Assembly (NCBI GenBank): GCA_016758965.1
Contig: JAEPRB010000047.1
Span: 62,001-126,000 of the forward strand
DNA length: 64,000 nucleotides
Direction: 5' to 3'
DNA from: Circinella minor
Taxonomy: Eukaryota > Mucoromycota > Mucoromycetes > Mucorales > Lichtheimiaceae
Shown here: positions 1-11,355 of the stretch, piece by piece
Position numbering within the stretch: position 1 is the stretch's first letter
Layout: every line of letters begins with the position of its first letter
Position numbers and translations under genes: made by a program
Notes under the pieces: model-generated
Seen by the model: the letters and a program-made list of their open reading frames with translations, nothing else
What the model was told of the DNA's origin: nothing
Databases searched by the model: none

Positions 1-380
1 GGACAGCTAATATCTAAGCCTTGGGATAGATCCAAAGTCCATATATTTGATTCATCCTACAAACATGAATATATTTATATTCATAACGACTTGGAATTAA
101 TATACAAATATTGGTGGTGCTTATTGTTATAGTTATTGCTGTTGTTGCTTAGAAGGTAAAAATTGTTGTTTACCATATTACCACCAGTTAAATATATTTG
201 TTGATTGACAAAAATAGCTGAAAAGTCAGAGTAGTTGGCAGGAATTGATTCAGGTGGTGGATCACATTGTTGTTCTTGAGCCTGGACCTCGATTGTTGTC
301 GTCTCCATTACTGTAATATAAATAATAAAATAAAGGAATAACCATGACAGATGACTTTGCCATGTATTTGGCAAAAGCAT
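1..380 (-). CDS. Secreted kelch-type beta-propeller protein, 5' part only (runs off the left edge)
   Basis: Partial gene. I start it at the ATG complementary to 378-380 because this puts a hydrophobic signal-like stretch (SWLFLYFIIYITV) near the N-terminus; an in-frame ATG at 431 adds an unremarkable extension. Exon 1 is 174-380. A 117-nt intron (57-173, GTAAAC...TGTAG) joins in frame to exon 2 (56 down to 1). After the signal the protein has a Cys, a PPESIPANYS segment, then SAIFVNQQIYLTGG followed across the junction by DESNIWTLDLS. The spacing of the diglycine and of the Trp is that of a kelch blade, as in the secreted or membrane-anchored kelch/galactose-oxidase-like proteins common in this group of fungi. 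Function beyond a probable extracellular or wall-associated propeller is unknown. Reading straight through the intron gives only an Asn-rich tail and a stop, which supports splicing. Confidence 0.6.
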
Positions 381-609
381 GAGTCCTTTTATTGTTTGCA
401 ATACTTGCAAAGAAGAAAAAGCGAAAAACAAAAAAGAAAAGAAAATGTGTCCCGTTAAAGAATTGTCGTTATGTATGGTAAAAAAGAAAGGGAGAGGGGA
501 AAAAAAGAAGCAAAAAAAAAGGAAGGGTCATTTTTTTTTTAGTAATGTGGCCAATAGCTTGTCTTTATGCTTTAGGCACAAACTATTGACTGCAGGTTAC
601 ACAAACTAG

Positions 610-3597
610 TGTTGCCGTTATTCCGATGTAGGTCGCTGGTTTATTGTTTTTACGCTTGGCAAATTTGGTAATAGAAGAATTGAGTTCCATTTCTTGATGC
701 AATTTATCAATTATCACAACGGGTACAAAATATAATAGCAATATACTTGGATAAATCAAATATAATGTTTTACCAATGTATATACAAAAATTACCCCTAT
801 GATATTATTACTGGCAGCAGAAATAAATGAAAATAAGGAGTCTATGTCAGAATGTGGGGATGTTAAGAGAAGGAGATGCTGAATATTTGGTGTTGTACAA
901 AAATCTTCAGCTATTGATAGTTTCTTGTAAGCAAGAGCAATATAAGCAAAAAAAAAAAACTTGCTGTAGCAAATTATCTGTTCGAAAACCAGATGTTGGT
1001 GTACCACAGCCGGCTATTTCGTGCCGGTTGGAGATGTTTTGTAAAAATGGGGGGGGTATGAAAACTACGAGTAACGATATAAATCAAAAAAGATAATTGA
1101 CAGTATCCATATGGCATGTCTGTTGTGTCAATATTTTCAGTGAAAGGCTAAGAGAATTTAGATCAATCAGTATTATGCTTAATAAAAAATGATTCACAAA
1201 TGAAGGATTTGAATTTTCCAGAGCCCATAAAGAATATTAAACGATACTCCAAGCTCTTCAAAAGTTTCCTACATTCACTTTATTTAGGATACTCTCTATA
1301 AAAATTCTTGACAGGATAATGTCGATTATAATATTTATATAACGATTCATTATTATGAACAGCAACAGAATAATAATAAGCATGACATTAATATTATCTT
1401 GTTTCAAGAATACCATATTTATGCATTGCTATTTTAATAAATAAAAAAAGGAATGTACAGTATCAGTTACCAGGCGAAAGCGTACCGTTTGTTATTTTCT
1501 TCAAAGTATTTTATATCCATGTTTTATAGATTTTTATATCTACTGTTTTCAATTTGTAAATTACACTTTATTTTTAAAATCTAGTAGTAGATAATGCAAC
1601 TAACAAACCGTGAAATGTATATATCAGTTGACCTGCTGCTTAATTTATATATGTATCCCTTGAATGGATACATACTAGAAAAACATAATTGAAATAGACC
1701 ACAATGTTTATCTAACAAACAGAACTCAGAAGACGACGAATCCCCAGCAGTAACAGAAAATTTAATAAACGAAAAACTATATAGTGTAACTGTGCTACAA
1801 AATAGGACACCTTCATTTCGTTTTTCGAAAACGTTTTTTCACTAACCGAAAAAAAAATTAAGACCAACTAAAACTATCTTTGTTATTACATTTTTTCTAT
1901 TTTCAGTTTAACTCTATCAAGTGGGTACAAATTATGAAGATATGATAGACATGCTTACTAAAATGCAAGTAAACGTCATAGGAGTAATAAATCATTGTAC
2001 TGGCTAACAAAGCAATAGTTTAATTAAATAAAGCCACCTTTTCCATAACTTCAAATGGTGGTTTTTTCTCAATAAATTTCATAATTATTACTACATATGT
2101 ATTAATACGTACTTGATTTTGTAAAAGTATCTATATACGTAAGGCTATAGGGATTCATACATCTGATCCCAATGAAGAGTGTCAGCTACGAAATCAACAG
2201 CTGCTAGAATATATAGTAAAAATAAGAATCAGTATAGTACCAAGAATGAACTATAATAGTATGTATGCTATAAATGGCTGTTGCTATTGATTACTAGTTA
2301 TAATATATTACTTTAAAGTCACTACAGACTACCAAAAATGCTTACCGTGATTTGGCAAAGATTGAAAAAAAGTTGTTTTTCCCAAGATTCTGCTTGTCAT
2401 TTAGTAAGCAGTTACGTATGTGCATTTGCTTAAGATATATACTCATGACGTATATTTCTATACCAATATAAATTAAATATTCTTTATCTTCTTTCTTCCT
2501 TTTTTGTATTTTATTATGAGCCTCATTATAATTCATTCATTGTGTCTCTTTTTCTATGCATCTTTCTTATAAAGAATATAAAAGCGATCATTTTGTTTGT
2601 GTTACCGTAGATCATTTGTAACCTCCCAAGCCAACAATGACATATACTGTTTCGATCTAAACTTTATTTAGTAACCACATATTATCTCCCCACATCAATC
2701 GAACAAAATCATTTCATTCATAGTTTCCTGTTTTTCTTTCGTTCCTTCAGTGAAAAGTATGCAGTAAAATGTAAGATTGTTCTTTTTTCATTATTCAGTT
2801 TTGCTAATGATATAGGCAACATATAGCAATATGCACTCCATTTCAAAAATCTTTAATACGATGTCAATAGCATGGATCCAACAATATATTTAATACCTTA
2901 TTTGCATGCTCTACCACATTTCTAAATCGATAACCATCCTATATTGTAATTATTTAAAGTAGATATAATAGTTTAACTAGAGCAAAAAAAAATGGAGTCG
3001 TTCAAGTGTGTATAATAAATTGTGCGTATAACAAAAAGAGCCTGGATCGTTGTTCATTTTGTACTATAAATGGTATAGCTTCAAACTAGTATAACCCTAT
3101 GGCGACAATTATAATCATAATGTTATAAAACACATCACTATATGTTTTTCCTCATTTTCATTTTTCTTTTTTTACAAAATAAAGTTCTTCTCTTTAAATA
3201 ATCAATCATAAGTAAAAACACAAAGAACATTAAACGGAATATATAAAGAAATCTTATTTACGTATTAATATTATTACTTTTTATGTATAAGCGCTGGTGT
3301 AACTAAAAGACAAATAAAGACGCTGATCTTTAGCAGTGAACAAATAAAGTTAAGGCGGGTTTAATGTGATGCTGTGCTCCCCTTGTTTGGTTTTCGAGGC
3401 GCAAAAAGAAAAAAAATATAATCAAGGAGAGAGTTGTACAGCTGTAGTAGTCCTTTTTTTCTTTTCTTTTCTACTTCTACCTTTTGATCTTTTATTACTT
3501 TTATTGTCATTCTTCTCCTTTTTATTTGCATATACAACGTGTTATAGTTATATATATTATTACCTTTTTTTTTCTTTATAAGCATAATATTAACAAT
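610..3597. other. Gene-poor AT-rich intergenic region
   Basis: About 3 kb with no supported gene. Reading frames are short and low in complexity. At 2033-2067 there is a short GCCACC...GGTGGT inverted repeat followed by a T run. At 1727-1790 a short stretch in one plus frame reads like the DNDSPAV segment of the nuclease gene fragments near 34.9 kb and 52.0 kb, so part of the region may be decayed transposon. No tRNA cloverleaf was recognised. Confidence 0.5.
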
Positions 3598-4548
3598 ATG
3601 AAACTATTATCAGTTCGATGCCTTGTCGCTCTTTTGGTTCTTTTACACACTGCACAATCACAATTATCAGTATTGCCAATAGAGAGTGATCATCCACCCA
3701 CGAGCGATATAGCTTCTCCTACACACGAACCTACGAGTGGCGGAGCAGGTCCTACTCATAGCAGTGATAATAATCCAGCACCAACGAACAGTGGAGGAGG
3801 GGGAGCAACACCATCGTCAACGCACCAAAGCGAAGCGGATCCAAAACCAACATCAAAACCTGATAGTAATAACGGTACTCCTACTACTGATGATAATAGT
3901 GAGCCTACAGCAACAGATGATAATGCGCAAAAGACAACAGAAGATGAATCAAAACCTTCACCTGAACCATCGAAAGGAGGTGAAAATGGAGGTGGAGGTG
4001 GAGGCGAGAGCGGTAATAATACTGGAATAATTGCTGGAGCGACGGCAGGTGGCATAGGTAAATTGTATAGAAATATTAAATAATTACAATATAACTTATC
4101 TAACTTTTCTTTGAAAATAAAAATATTAAAAATATTGCTACTATGTTACATTATAGTTGCCATTGCTCTTTTCGCAGGGTTGATTGCATGTTTATGTCGA
4201 CGTAGAGGATATACACGAAGACAAAGACAGGACAAGAGTGAATTTGCAGCACAACCTGAAGACTTTTCCATGGATATGCATGAAAATACTAGCGCCAGTG
4301 GAGGAGGAGCAGCATTCCATCAAGCTCGACGATTTGTGCCCCCAACAACAGGTTATATGAATCTACCTGATCAGCAACAACAATATGCAGATTATAATAA
4401 TACTCAGCACCAGTACCAAGATCAACAGTATTATAATGGCAGTGGACAATATTATCATGCACAGCTCAGTCAACCACCCCCTGCAACGACCTGGACTAAC
4501 GCAGGAACAAAGCCAGATACAGTGGATTATAAACCAAATGCACTTTAG
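3598..4548 (+). CDS. Mucin-like single-pass membrane protein (Mid2/WSC-like sensor architecture)
   Basis: Two exons, 3598-4057 and 4157-4548, with a 99-nt intron (GTAAAT...TATAG); the predicted protein is 283 aa. Residues 1-20 form a signal peptide (LLSVRCLVALLVLLHTAQS). Residues about 21-140 are rich in Ser, Thr, Pro, Gly and Asn, as in O-glycosylated stalks. The junction creates a membrane helix GIIAGATAGGIVAIALFAGLIAC followed by the basic stop-transfer RRRGYTRRQR. The cytoplasmic tail is Gln/Tyr-rich and ends in KPNAL. This layout is that of fungal cell-surface stress sensors and mucins, but there is no WSC or other defined domain, so a sensing role is inferred from architecture only. The ATG at 3598 is preferred over an upstream in-frame start because it places the signal peptide at the N-terminus. 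Confidence 0.75.
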
Positions 4549-4915
4549 AATAACCCATTGTTTTATTCCCCGCTCCTGCCCTTTCTTTCTTGTTTTCCTT
4601 TGCTCCCTGAACCTTTATGCTCTACATAATTTGACTTGCTCTTTGTTGTATATATTTATAAATGCTTATTATAACTATTAATTTACTTTTGCAAAATGTT
4701 TGGAATATATATATAAAGAGAGCCAAAATAGAGAGATGTAACACAATTGTGTATGGTATTACTACAGTGTAAAATTAGATACATACTAATGATCAGAAGT
4801 AAAAAGAAGAAAATATCAAATTCCCATCATGATATTCCCATTCTCATTAGTAGAATATCATGTCGTTTCCCCCTTTCTTTCCCATTATGGTCGTATAAGC
4901 CTCCTTTATTTTTTC
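4549..4915. other. Intergenic spacer between convergent genes
   Basis: The 367-bp gap between the 3' ends of the mucin-like gene and the AP endonuclease gene. It is AT-rich with several T runs; no gene or repeat is seen. It presumably holds both polyadenylation regions. Confidence 0.6.
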
Positions 4916-6195
4916 TTAACTAGAATCACTAGCATTTTTGTCACCATCACTACTATCATCCTCTGACTTTTTGGTTGTTGTACTACCCATATCTACATCC
5001 TTCAATACAAGTACAAGGGGAACGTGATCACTTGCACCCCAAGCAATTTGTCGAATCTCACTTTCAACTATTTTATCCATTAAATCAGGAGTTACCACAA
5101 AATAATCCAATCTCCAACCGATCAATTTGGTACGACATTGGAATCGATAGGAATAATAGGTATAATGACCTTCAGTTTCTGGATGGAAATGACGCCAAGT
5201 ATCTATCAATCCAGGCAAATCGTTGCCATCAGTAGATGTTGCTAATAATCGGTCAAAGTCCGTTCGTTCTTCAACAGTAAAACCTGCAGATCTATTTTAC
5301 GCGCGATTAGTAAACCTAACCTTCAAAAGAAAAAGTAATTTATTCATTTCTTTTAGTTTTACCGTTGGTTGGTATCTGGTCTTGCAATATCTTTACGAGT
5401 ATGTGCAACGTTCAAATCCCTGTATATCCTCGTTAGCATGTTATGAAACTGTCAAAACATATCAAGCCTTCCGATCATGTCACAATATATAGAAGTATAT
5501 AAAAAAGAAATTGTTTACCCAGTCCAAATCACTGCACGGCCTTCCTTTTGGAGCGACCGAATGAATTTTTCCATGTGTCCATTAAATGTTTGTCTTCGTT
5601 CCAAATTTTTCAATTTATCACCAGCGTTGGGAACATAACAGGCAACTACCGTGAAAGCAGGGAAATAGAGGGAAATGACGCGGCCACGCGAGCCATCATC
5701 GTATTTGGGTAAACCATATTCAACTTTTTCTGGTTTATACTTGGAGAATACGGCAACGCCAGCTATGTATATCATTAAGCCATTTGATTAATCAATCGAT
5801 TTGATTTGAATAAATACTCCTTTTTCTCTTAGAAACTTACAATAGCCCTTTTTATCATCATACGCCCAATAACGATATTTGTAAACCTTATCATTAACAG
5901 CCGTGGAGACAGGTTGATTCACTTTGGTTTCTTGTAAACAAATTACATCAGGATCTTCGGCGTTAACATATTCCTTGAATCCTTTCTTGAGACAACTATT
6001 TAAACCTCCAACATTATACGATGCAATTTTGATTGATCCTTTGGGTGTTTTTGGAAATGTCAATGTTTCAGGAAACTTGGTATTGTTAGGGACGGTAGGA
6101 TCAAAGGGCTCCCAGGTTGCTTTTTTCTTGGGTTTTTTTGTTTGAGCAGCGGCAGCGGATTGGTTACTGGAATCGGATGTTTTTCTTTTTGGCAT
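4916..6195 (-). CDS. APEX1: DNA-(apurinic/apyrimidinic site) endonuclease, APE1/ExoIII type
   Basis: Base-excision-repair enzyme that cuts the backbone 5' of abasic sites in the nucleus. Four exons in transcript order: 5841-6195, 5519-5762, 5363-5419, 4916-5291; total 343 aa. The Lys-rich N-terminus (TKKPKKKATW) looks like a nuclear localisation signal. The endonuclease/exonuclease/phosphatase fold shows all the hallmark residues: Asn61 (SYNVGGL), Glu89 (CLQETK), Tyr161 (CYVPNAG), Asp201 and Asn203 (GDLNVAH, created by the exon 2-3 junction), the WRLDYF segment, and Asp307-His308 (ASDHVPL), almost the numbering of human APE1. Exon 3 is only 57 nt, but it carries GDLNVAH and joins SAGFT in frame. 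An acidic Ser-rich tail of about 30 residues follows the catalytic domain. The start was chosen at MPKRK because the upstream in-frame Met lies in non-homologous sequence. Confidence 0.95.
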
Positions 6196-6429
6196 TGCTA
6201 ATAATGAAGACGAAGAAGTAAAGAAGCAAGAAAAGAAAATACGACCATGAATGGGTCGCGCGGGTCGTGTCAAAAAAATGACATCAAGCGGAGAGATAGT
6301 AGTCGCAGTGCGGTACACATATTTTCTCGTCACGCTCCATGTTAGTGGCAACATTTTATTATTCGGTTAACAGAAAACAGGAATAAAAGAAAGTTCTGGT
6401 TCCTATATATCTAAAATACAACACAGGAT

Positions 6430-6905
6430 AATATTATTAAGCGCCCCGAATAGAGAGTGATTATGTTTGAAAAATATAAGGGGGTATATCATATATGCTA
6501 TGGTGGAGTAAAAAAATGGATGCTCATCTGAAACTACTTTAGTTCTTGACTTCTTCTATCGGCTTTGTAGTTTCTGCAAGTTAGAAATGGTATCATTAAA
6601 TATAACATTGACATTATGTTTCAAATAACCAGTTCATTGATTACTTATCATAAATGTTGCATACAAATGCTGTTATTTATGATGTACTAGAAGTGGAAAC
6701 TGTTGAAATATCAACTACAAAAAAAAAATATCATGAACTTCATCCCTTTTAGATGAGCTATTAAAAGTTACAACCATCCACAGGAGCTTCAATAAAGAAG
6801 AATAACTAGACATGATCTACAATTCAAATTTATTCAAGAGAAAATAAGATATTGTCACCTGAATTAAAACCACCTACCACGTCTACTTCGTTTCGCTGAT
6901 AGTTC
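6430..6905 (+). pseudogene. Relic of the C2H2/PD-(D/E)XK-like gene (3' half)
   Basis: Plus-strand sequence aligns by eye with the 3' half of the gene at 18747-20189, from about its RPDYE codons (CGCCCCGA near 6441) through GEVK to just past the stop codon. It is dead: the GAA of the catalytic-like GEVK motif is GGA, an extra A follows and shifts the frame, and further indels and stops occur. Recognisable blocks include CTTCTATCGGCT, GCAAGTTAGAAATGG and GTTGAAATATCAACTA. It lies in the upstream region of the AP endonuclease gene, about 235 bp from its start codon. Confidence 0.75.
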
Positions 6906-7439
6906 TTTTATAATTCCAAGTCTTCAATATATAATTGAATCACATTGCCTTTTATTAACACTGTACATTTATATATACATAATATACAAAAAAGAGAATA
7001 TATAATAACTGAAAATCTTTTCAGTACATACTTAGGGCGAAAAAGTTAAACTAGTGGAAGGAAACATAATAGTGGGAAGATAAAGTATTTTATAGCGTAT
7101 CTCGCACAAAAACAAATAATTATAAGAATCAGGAATTATTAATCTAAGTCATGTTTTGCATATGTGTTAGGACTTTGATATATTTACTTTTTAATAAAAA
7201 AAAACAATAATTAAACTCTCAAAGACACACATGAAGATCTCTGATATAACCTTTTTTTTTCTTTTTGAAGAGTTTTAATAAGCCTTTCTATTGGTAGAAA
7301 AAAATAGATTAAGCATGTAAATTTTTTCTCCAAAGAACATTCAAAAAAAAAAGTATGATAGTTTCATCCTAGTAATTGAAACCTTTATAAGTAAAAGTTG
7401 CTTCCTCATACCTCTTTAACTTCGTTAGCTCAGAGCGAA

Positions 7440-8600
7440 AAAATAAATCCGATAAAATTATTTTTTATACATAGGATACTTACACTTATTGGCAACATAT
7501 TTCACTTTTTATTATAAGTACTGTAAACGAGTGTACTATACAGTTTATTCTTATATAATATTACGTATGATAAGACACTCTTTGCCTATGGGAACACTCT
7601 GCCTTAACGCCTTTTTAACTCGTTATAATTTTAAAGAGTCATAGAATATAAAATCATTCGAATTTGAATCGAATAAACATGTGAATAACAGATTATACCA
7701 CCAATAGTAAGTGCTAGTCAGTACTAACAGTTGGAACTCTACAAACAAAGCCGTTATATGTACGTACAACATTATTTTTGTGGATCTCAAAAAAAAAAGT
7801 TCGATGAAGATGAAAAATTGCCGTCATTATTTATCCCGCTTTCTAATAAAATGGGCATAAATTATTATGGTTATATGGAACAAAAAAGAAAAGAAAGACT
7901 TTGGCTGGCCATAGTTATGAGTGTAAAATGGTGATACCACAAGAAACAGATCACAACGAAATCAACTGTCAAAAAAACCCCCAGGAAGGAAAAAAAGCGC
8001 GTTGCGCGCTTGAAGTCTCCCAATATATTGTTTGGTTAGACTTTTCAAAGTCTAACCATCCAGTAATATTTATAGTCCGTCATTTTCAGGTTAGACTTGA
8101 AAATTTATATTCCATACGTAGTCTGGTTAGACTTTTCAAAGTCTAACCGTCCACAAATTTATTATGCTTTCTAGACAATATTTTTATAATCCATCATAAA
8201 GTTAGGTTAGGCCTTAAAAAGTCTAACCATCCACAAATCTATTTTGGCTTCTTGGGGGGCAATATTTTATAGGCCATCATAAGTCGGTTAGGCTTTTCAA
8301 AGTCTAACCACCAAAGATTATTTTATTTCTTGGGTACTATTTTTATAGTCCGTCATAGCCTGGTTAACCACCTAAAATTTTATTATGCAATATTTTTTAT
8401 ACAGGCATAGTTGGTTAGACTTTCAAAAGTCTAACCATCCAAAAAAATTATTTTGTTTTCTTTCGCAATATTTTTGCAGACCATCATAGCTGCGTTAGAC
8501 TTTGAAAAGTCGAACCACTCAAAAATTTACTATGTTTCTCCAGCAATATTTACTACAGCTGGCATAGCCTATTAAAAAAGTTTATGTCACACTACAACCT
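7440..8600. repeat. Dispersed element A with an array of palindrome-bearing tandem repeats
   Basis: From about 8030 to 8520 there are roughly eight units spaced about 75-90 bp apart. Each carries a 24-bp palindrome made of GGTTAGACTTT and its reverse complement around a short centre. Clear copies sit at 8033-8056, 8125-8148, 8205-8228, 8285-8309, 8413-8436 and 8493-8516; degenerate ones are near 8090 and 8362. The spacers are related to each other (CAATATTTTTATAG, CCATCATAG). The leader (7440-8030), including TACTGTAAACGAG, GAATCGAATAAACAT and CTAGTCAGTACTAACA, is shared with element B at 16.2-17.1 kb, so this is one repeat family. No protein is encoded. Confidence 0.85.
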
Positions 8601-9348
8601 ATCTTGAAAATAATGACCAATTAAATTTGGTTATTACTATCTCTAGTAATTCTAATTATCATAATGACAAATGAAATATCAATTTATCTATAATCGGTAA
8701 ATATGATATGAAGAAAAGAGGGATGGATTACATCCGTACAACAACAAAAAAATGGGTGACCAAGCAGTCCATTCTCAATAAAAAATTAAGTATTCTAACA
8801 TTTACAAATTCGGGCACTATTACGCTATCATATCACATAATAGTTACTTAGCAACAGTGAATTCTGATGTATTATCTTTTGAGAAAGCGGGCAGCAGCAA
8901 AGTTTGTATCATACCAGTCAATGTCTAGAAATTTCATGTGTCATTGCTATTGGATATGTCTTTCAGTCGAACTTACTACAGCATCATCAGTCACTACTAA
9001 CCTTTATGATAAGATATTATGATAAGAATCGTGGTAGTCATAATGACAATTAATTAATATGCTTTGATATTTTTTACTTAGGGATAATAGAATGCAGCAG
9101 AGCGTAATATACGTCGACAAAATAGCACTATAATGGTACCTATAGCGACCACGGAGGATCAATGATAGTAATAAATATGTTTGAAGATTTTGGTAGCTGA
9201 CTTCTTTTTTGGGCTTCATGTAAGGAATACTAGCCAATCAAAAAATAAGGATGCGATTTTTTTTCTGGAAAGAGCAATAGTGAATTTCATACATTTTTTT
9301 CTTCCTGCGTTTAACTTTTTCCGCTTCACATTTTATAATATATTAATC
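8601..9348. other. Intergenic region upstream of MFAP1
   Basis: AT-rich sequence with no supported gene. It separates element A from the MFAP1 start and must include the MFAP1 promoter; no specific motif can be assigned. Confidence 0.5.
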
Positions 9349-11090
9349 ATGGCATCTCGATCAAATCAGCATCGACCTACAGTTCAAGCCAGACGTTATC
9401 GTGCAGGCCAAGTCCCTGACAATTATATTGATGATCTTTCTGACAGTGAAGAAGAAGAAGAGGAACAACAACAACAAGAACAAGCTGAAGAAGAGTTAGT
9501 TCATCGCCGTAGTCGAGGACAGCAACAGCAGCAACAACAGCTACAATTCGCTCAAAAAGAAGTCGTCACTGGTCTTCGACAAGTTGAAATTTCTGAAAAA
9601 GAGGCCGTCACTGATCGACGATTACGACGATTATTACAAGCACAACAACAACAAGAAACAGAAAAAGACGATTCAGGTCGGCGAAGGAGACGTGTTGTTG
9701 AAGATCAACGACCAGAAGAAAAAGAAGAAGAACAAGATGCTGAAGAAGAAGAGGAAAGAGCAAGAGCTCGATTACGTATGAAACAAAAAGCATTACAACA
9801 ACAAAAAGAATTAGAACGTGAAGACGAGGAAGAAGAAGAGGAAGAAGAGGAAGAAGAGGTATTTTTGTTATGTACAATTTACTCGCTCGTGGTTCAATTA
9901 TGGGAAGGCCCGATATGTTAATTATAATTGGATTTGTATGTATTTGTTTATAGAGCTCAAGTGAATATGAAACTGATAGTGAAGAAAGTGAAGATGAGAT
10001 TAAAAAGATGCCCAAACCAATGTTTATACCAAAGTAATATACTATATTAATAATAATAATAGTAATATTTTTATTTCAAGCTTTCGACTATATATCTCAT
10101 CTATTATTAACACACATGTCGTCGTTGAAAATTATGTACTATTTAGAGCGCATCGAGAAACAGTACTTCAACAAGAACAAAAACAAAAGCAAGAAGAAGA
10201 ACGGGAAAGAAAATATCAAGAAGAACTTGAACAACGAAAGTTACAATCACATAATATGTTAGCAGAAGAACTAAAACGTGAAAAAGAAGCAGGTAAAATA
10301 TAATGATAATAATTATTTCATTTGTAGGTTGAGAATACAAATAATTATTCAAATATACTCATTATTGTTGTTTTTGAATATTACTGAAAATAGAATTAGA
10401 AAAAGATTTATCAAGTCATGATGATACTGTGGATGATACAGATCATGGTGATCAAGCTGAATTTGACGCATGGAAAGTCCGTGAACTTAAACGTATTAAA
10501 CGGGATCGTGAAGAACGTATTGCGTATGTATTATATTTCTTAGCAACATTTTGGAGAGATTTCTATGAATATCCAAAATACAAAATGCCAGGGCTAACAC
10601 AATGTATTTAATCTTTATAATAGTCGTGAGCGTGAGCAAGAGGAAATTGAGCGTAGAAGAGAACTACCAGAGGATGTTCGATTAAAGATGGATCTGGAAG
10701 AAGCTGAAAAAACAAGACAAAAGGATCGTGGTCAACATACTTATTTACAGAAATATTATCACAAGGGTGCATTCTTTCAGGTAGATACTAATACTATCAA
10801 CATTCGGCATATTAGCAGTATTAAATACTAATAATATTAATTTGATATATGATACTTCTGTAATATAGGATAATGATGATGAAGTATTACAACGTGATTA
10901 TTCTGCACCTACGGTAGATGAAGTTCGAAACAAAGAAATATTGCCCAAGGTAATGCAAGTCAAGAACTTTGGTCTGGCTGGTCGAACGAAATGGACTCAT
11001 TTAACAGCTGAAGATACTTCTTCAAAAGATGATCCATGGAATAATAAATTAACTACAAATAAACGAAGAAGACGAAATAATGATGGATAA
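9349..11090 (+). CDS. MFAP1: Microfibrillar-associated protein 1 homologue, spliceosomal B-complex factor
   Basis: Six exons: 9349-9858, 9954-10033, 10147-10292, 10394-10523, 10624-10780, 10869-11090; 414 aa, all junctions in frame. MFAP1 is a conserved nuclear protein of the activated-precursor spliceosome that works next to Prp38. The N-terminal 170 residues are Glu/Gln/Arg-rich, strongly charged and probably coiled or disordered. The conserved C-terminal half shows the diagnostic blocks FDAWKVRELKRIKRDREER, LQKYYHKGAFFQ, DYSAPTVDE, ILPKVMQVKNFGLAGRTKWTHL and a final DDPW. A basic KRRRRNN tail ends the protein. The human protein has the same order of blocks. It converges on the UVRAG-like gene, whose stop lies 265 bp downstream. 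Confidence 0.95.
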
Positions 11091-11355
11091 GAAAATAAAA
11101 TAAAATAAAAATTAAAAACAAACAACATGATAAATATTTATATATATACAAAGCGGACAAACTCCTTTTTTTTTGAGATTGGAATATTTTTTCGAGACAT
11201 GGATGTATAATAGTAATAATAATAACAATATAGAAAAATGTTGTTGTTGTATGAATTGAGTGCAAATATGTATAATATGGGATGCATTGAATGAAGGTGA
11301 TGTATACTTTGTTTGATAGTGTGTTGTATATATACATATATAAAAAGGGATAAAT

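Noticed and set aside
379..609. 76-codon plus-strand frame over the 5' region of the kelch gene
   Set aside because: Lys-rich translation of A runs, overlapping the start of a better supported minus-strand gene; no domain.
3484..3597. Upstream in-frame start for the mucin-like protein
   Set aside because: It adds 38 residues of Phe/Tyr-rich sequence before a perfectly placed signal peptide; the ATG at 3598 is better.
8030..8520. CRISPR-like appearance of regularly spaced palindromic repeats
   Set aside because: The spacers are homologous to each other, the spacing is irregular, there are no cas genes, and the intron-rich eukaryotic genes rule out a bacterial or archaeal locus. It is a dispersed repeat family.
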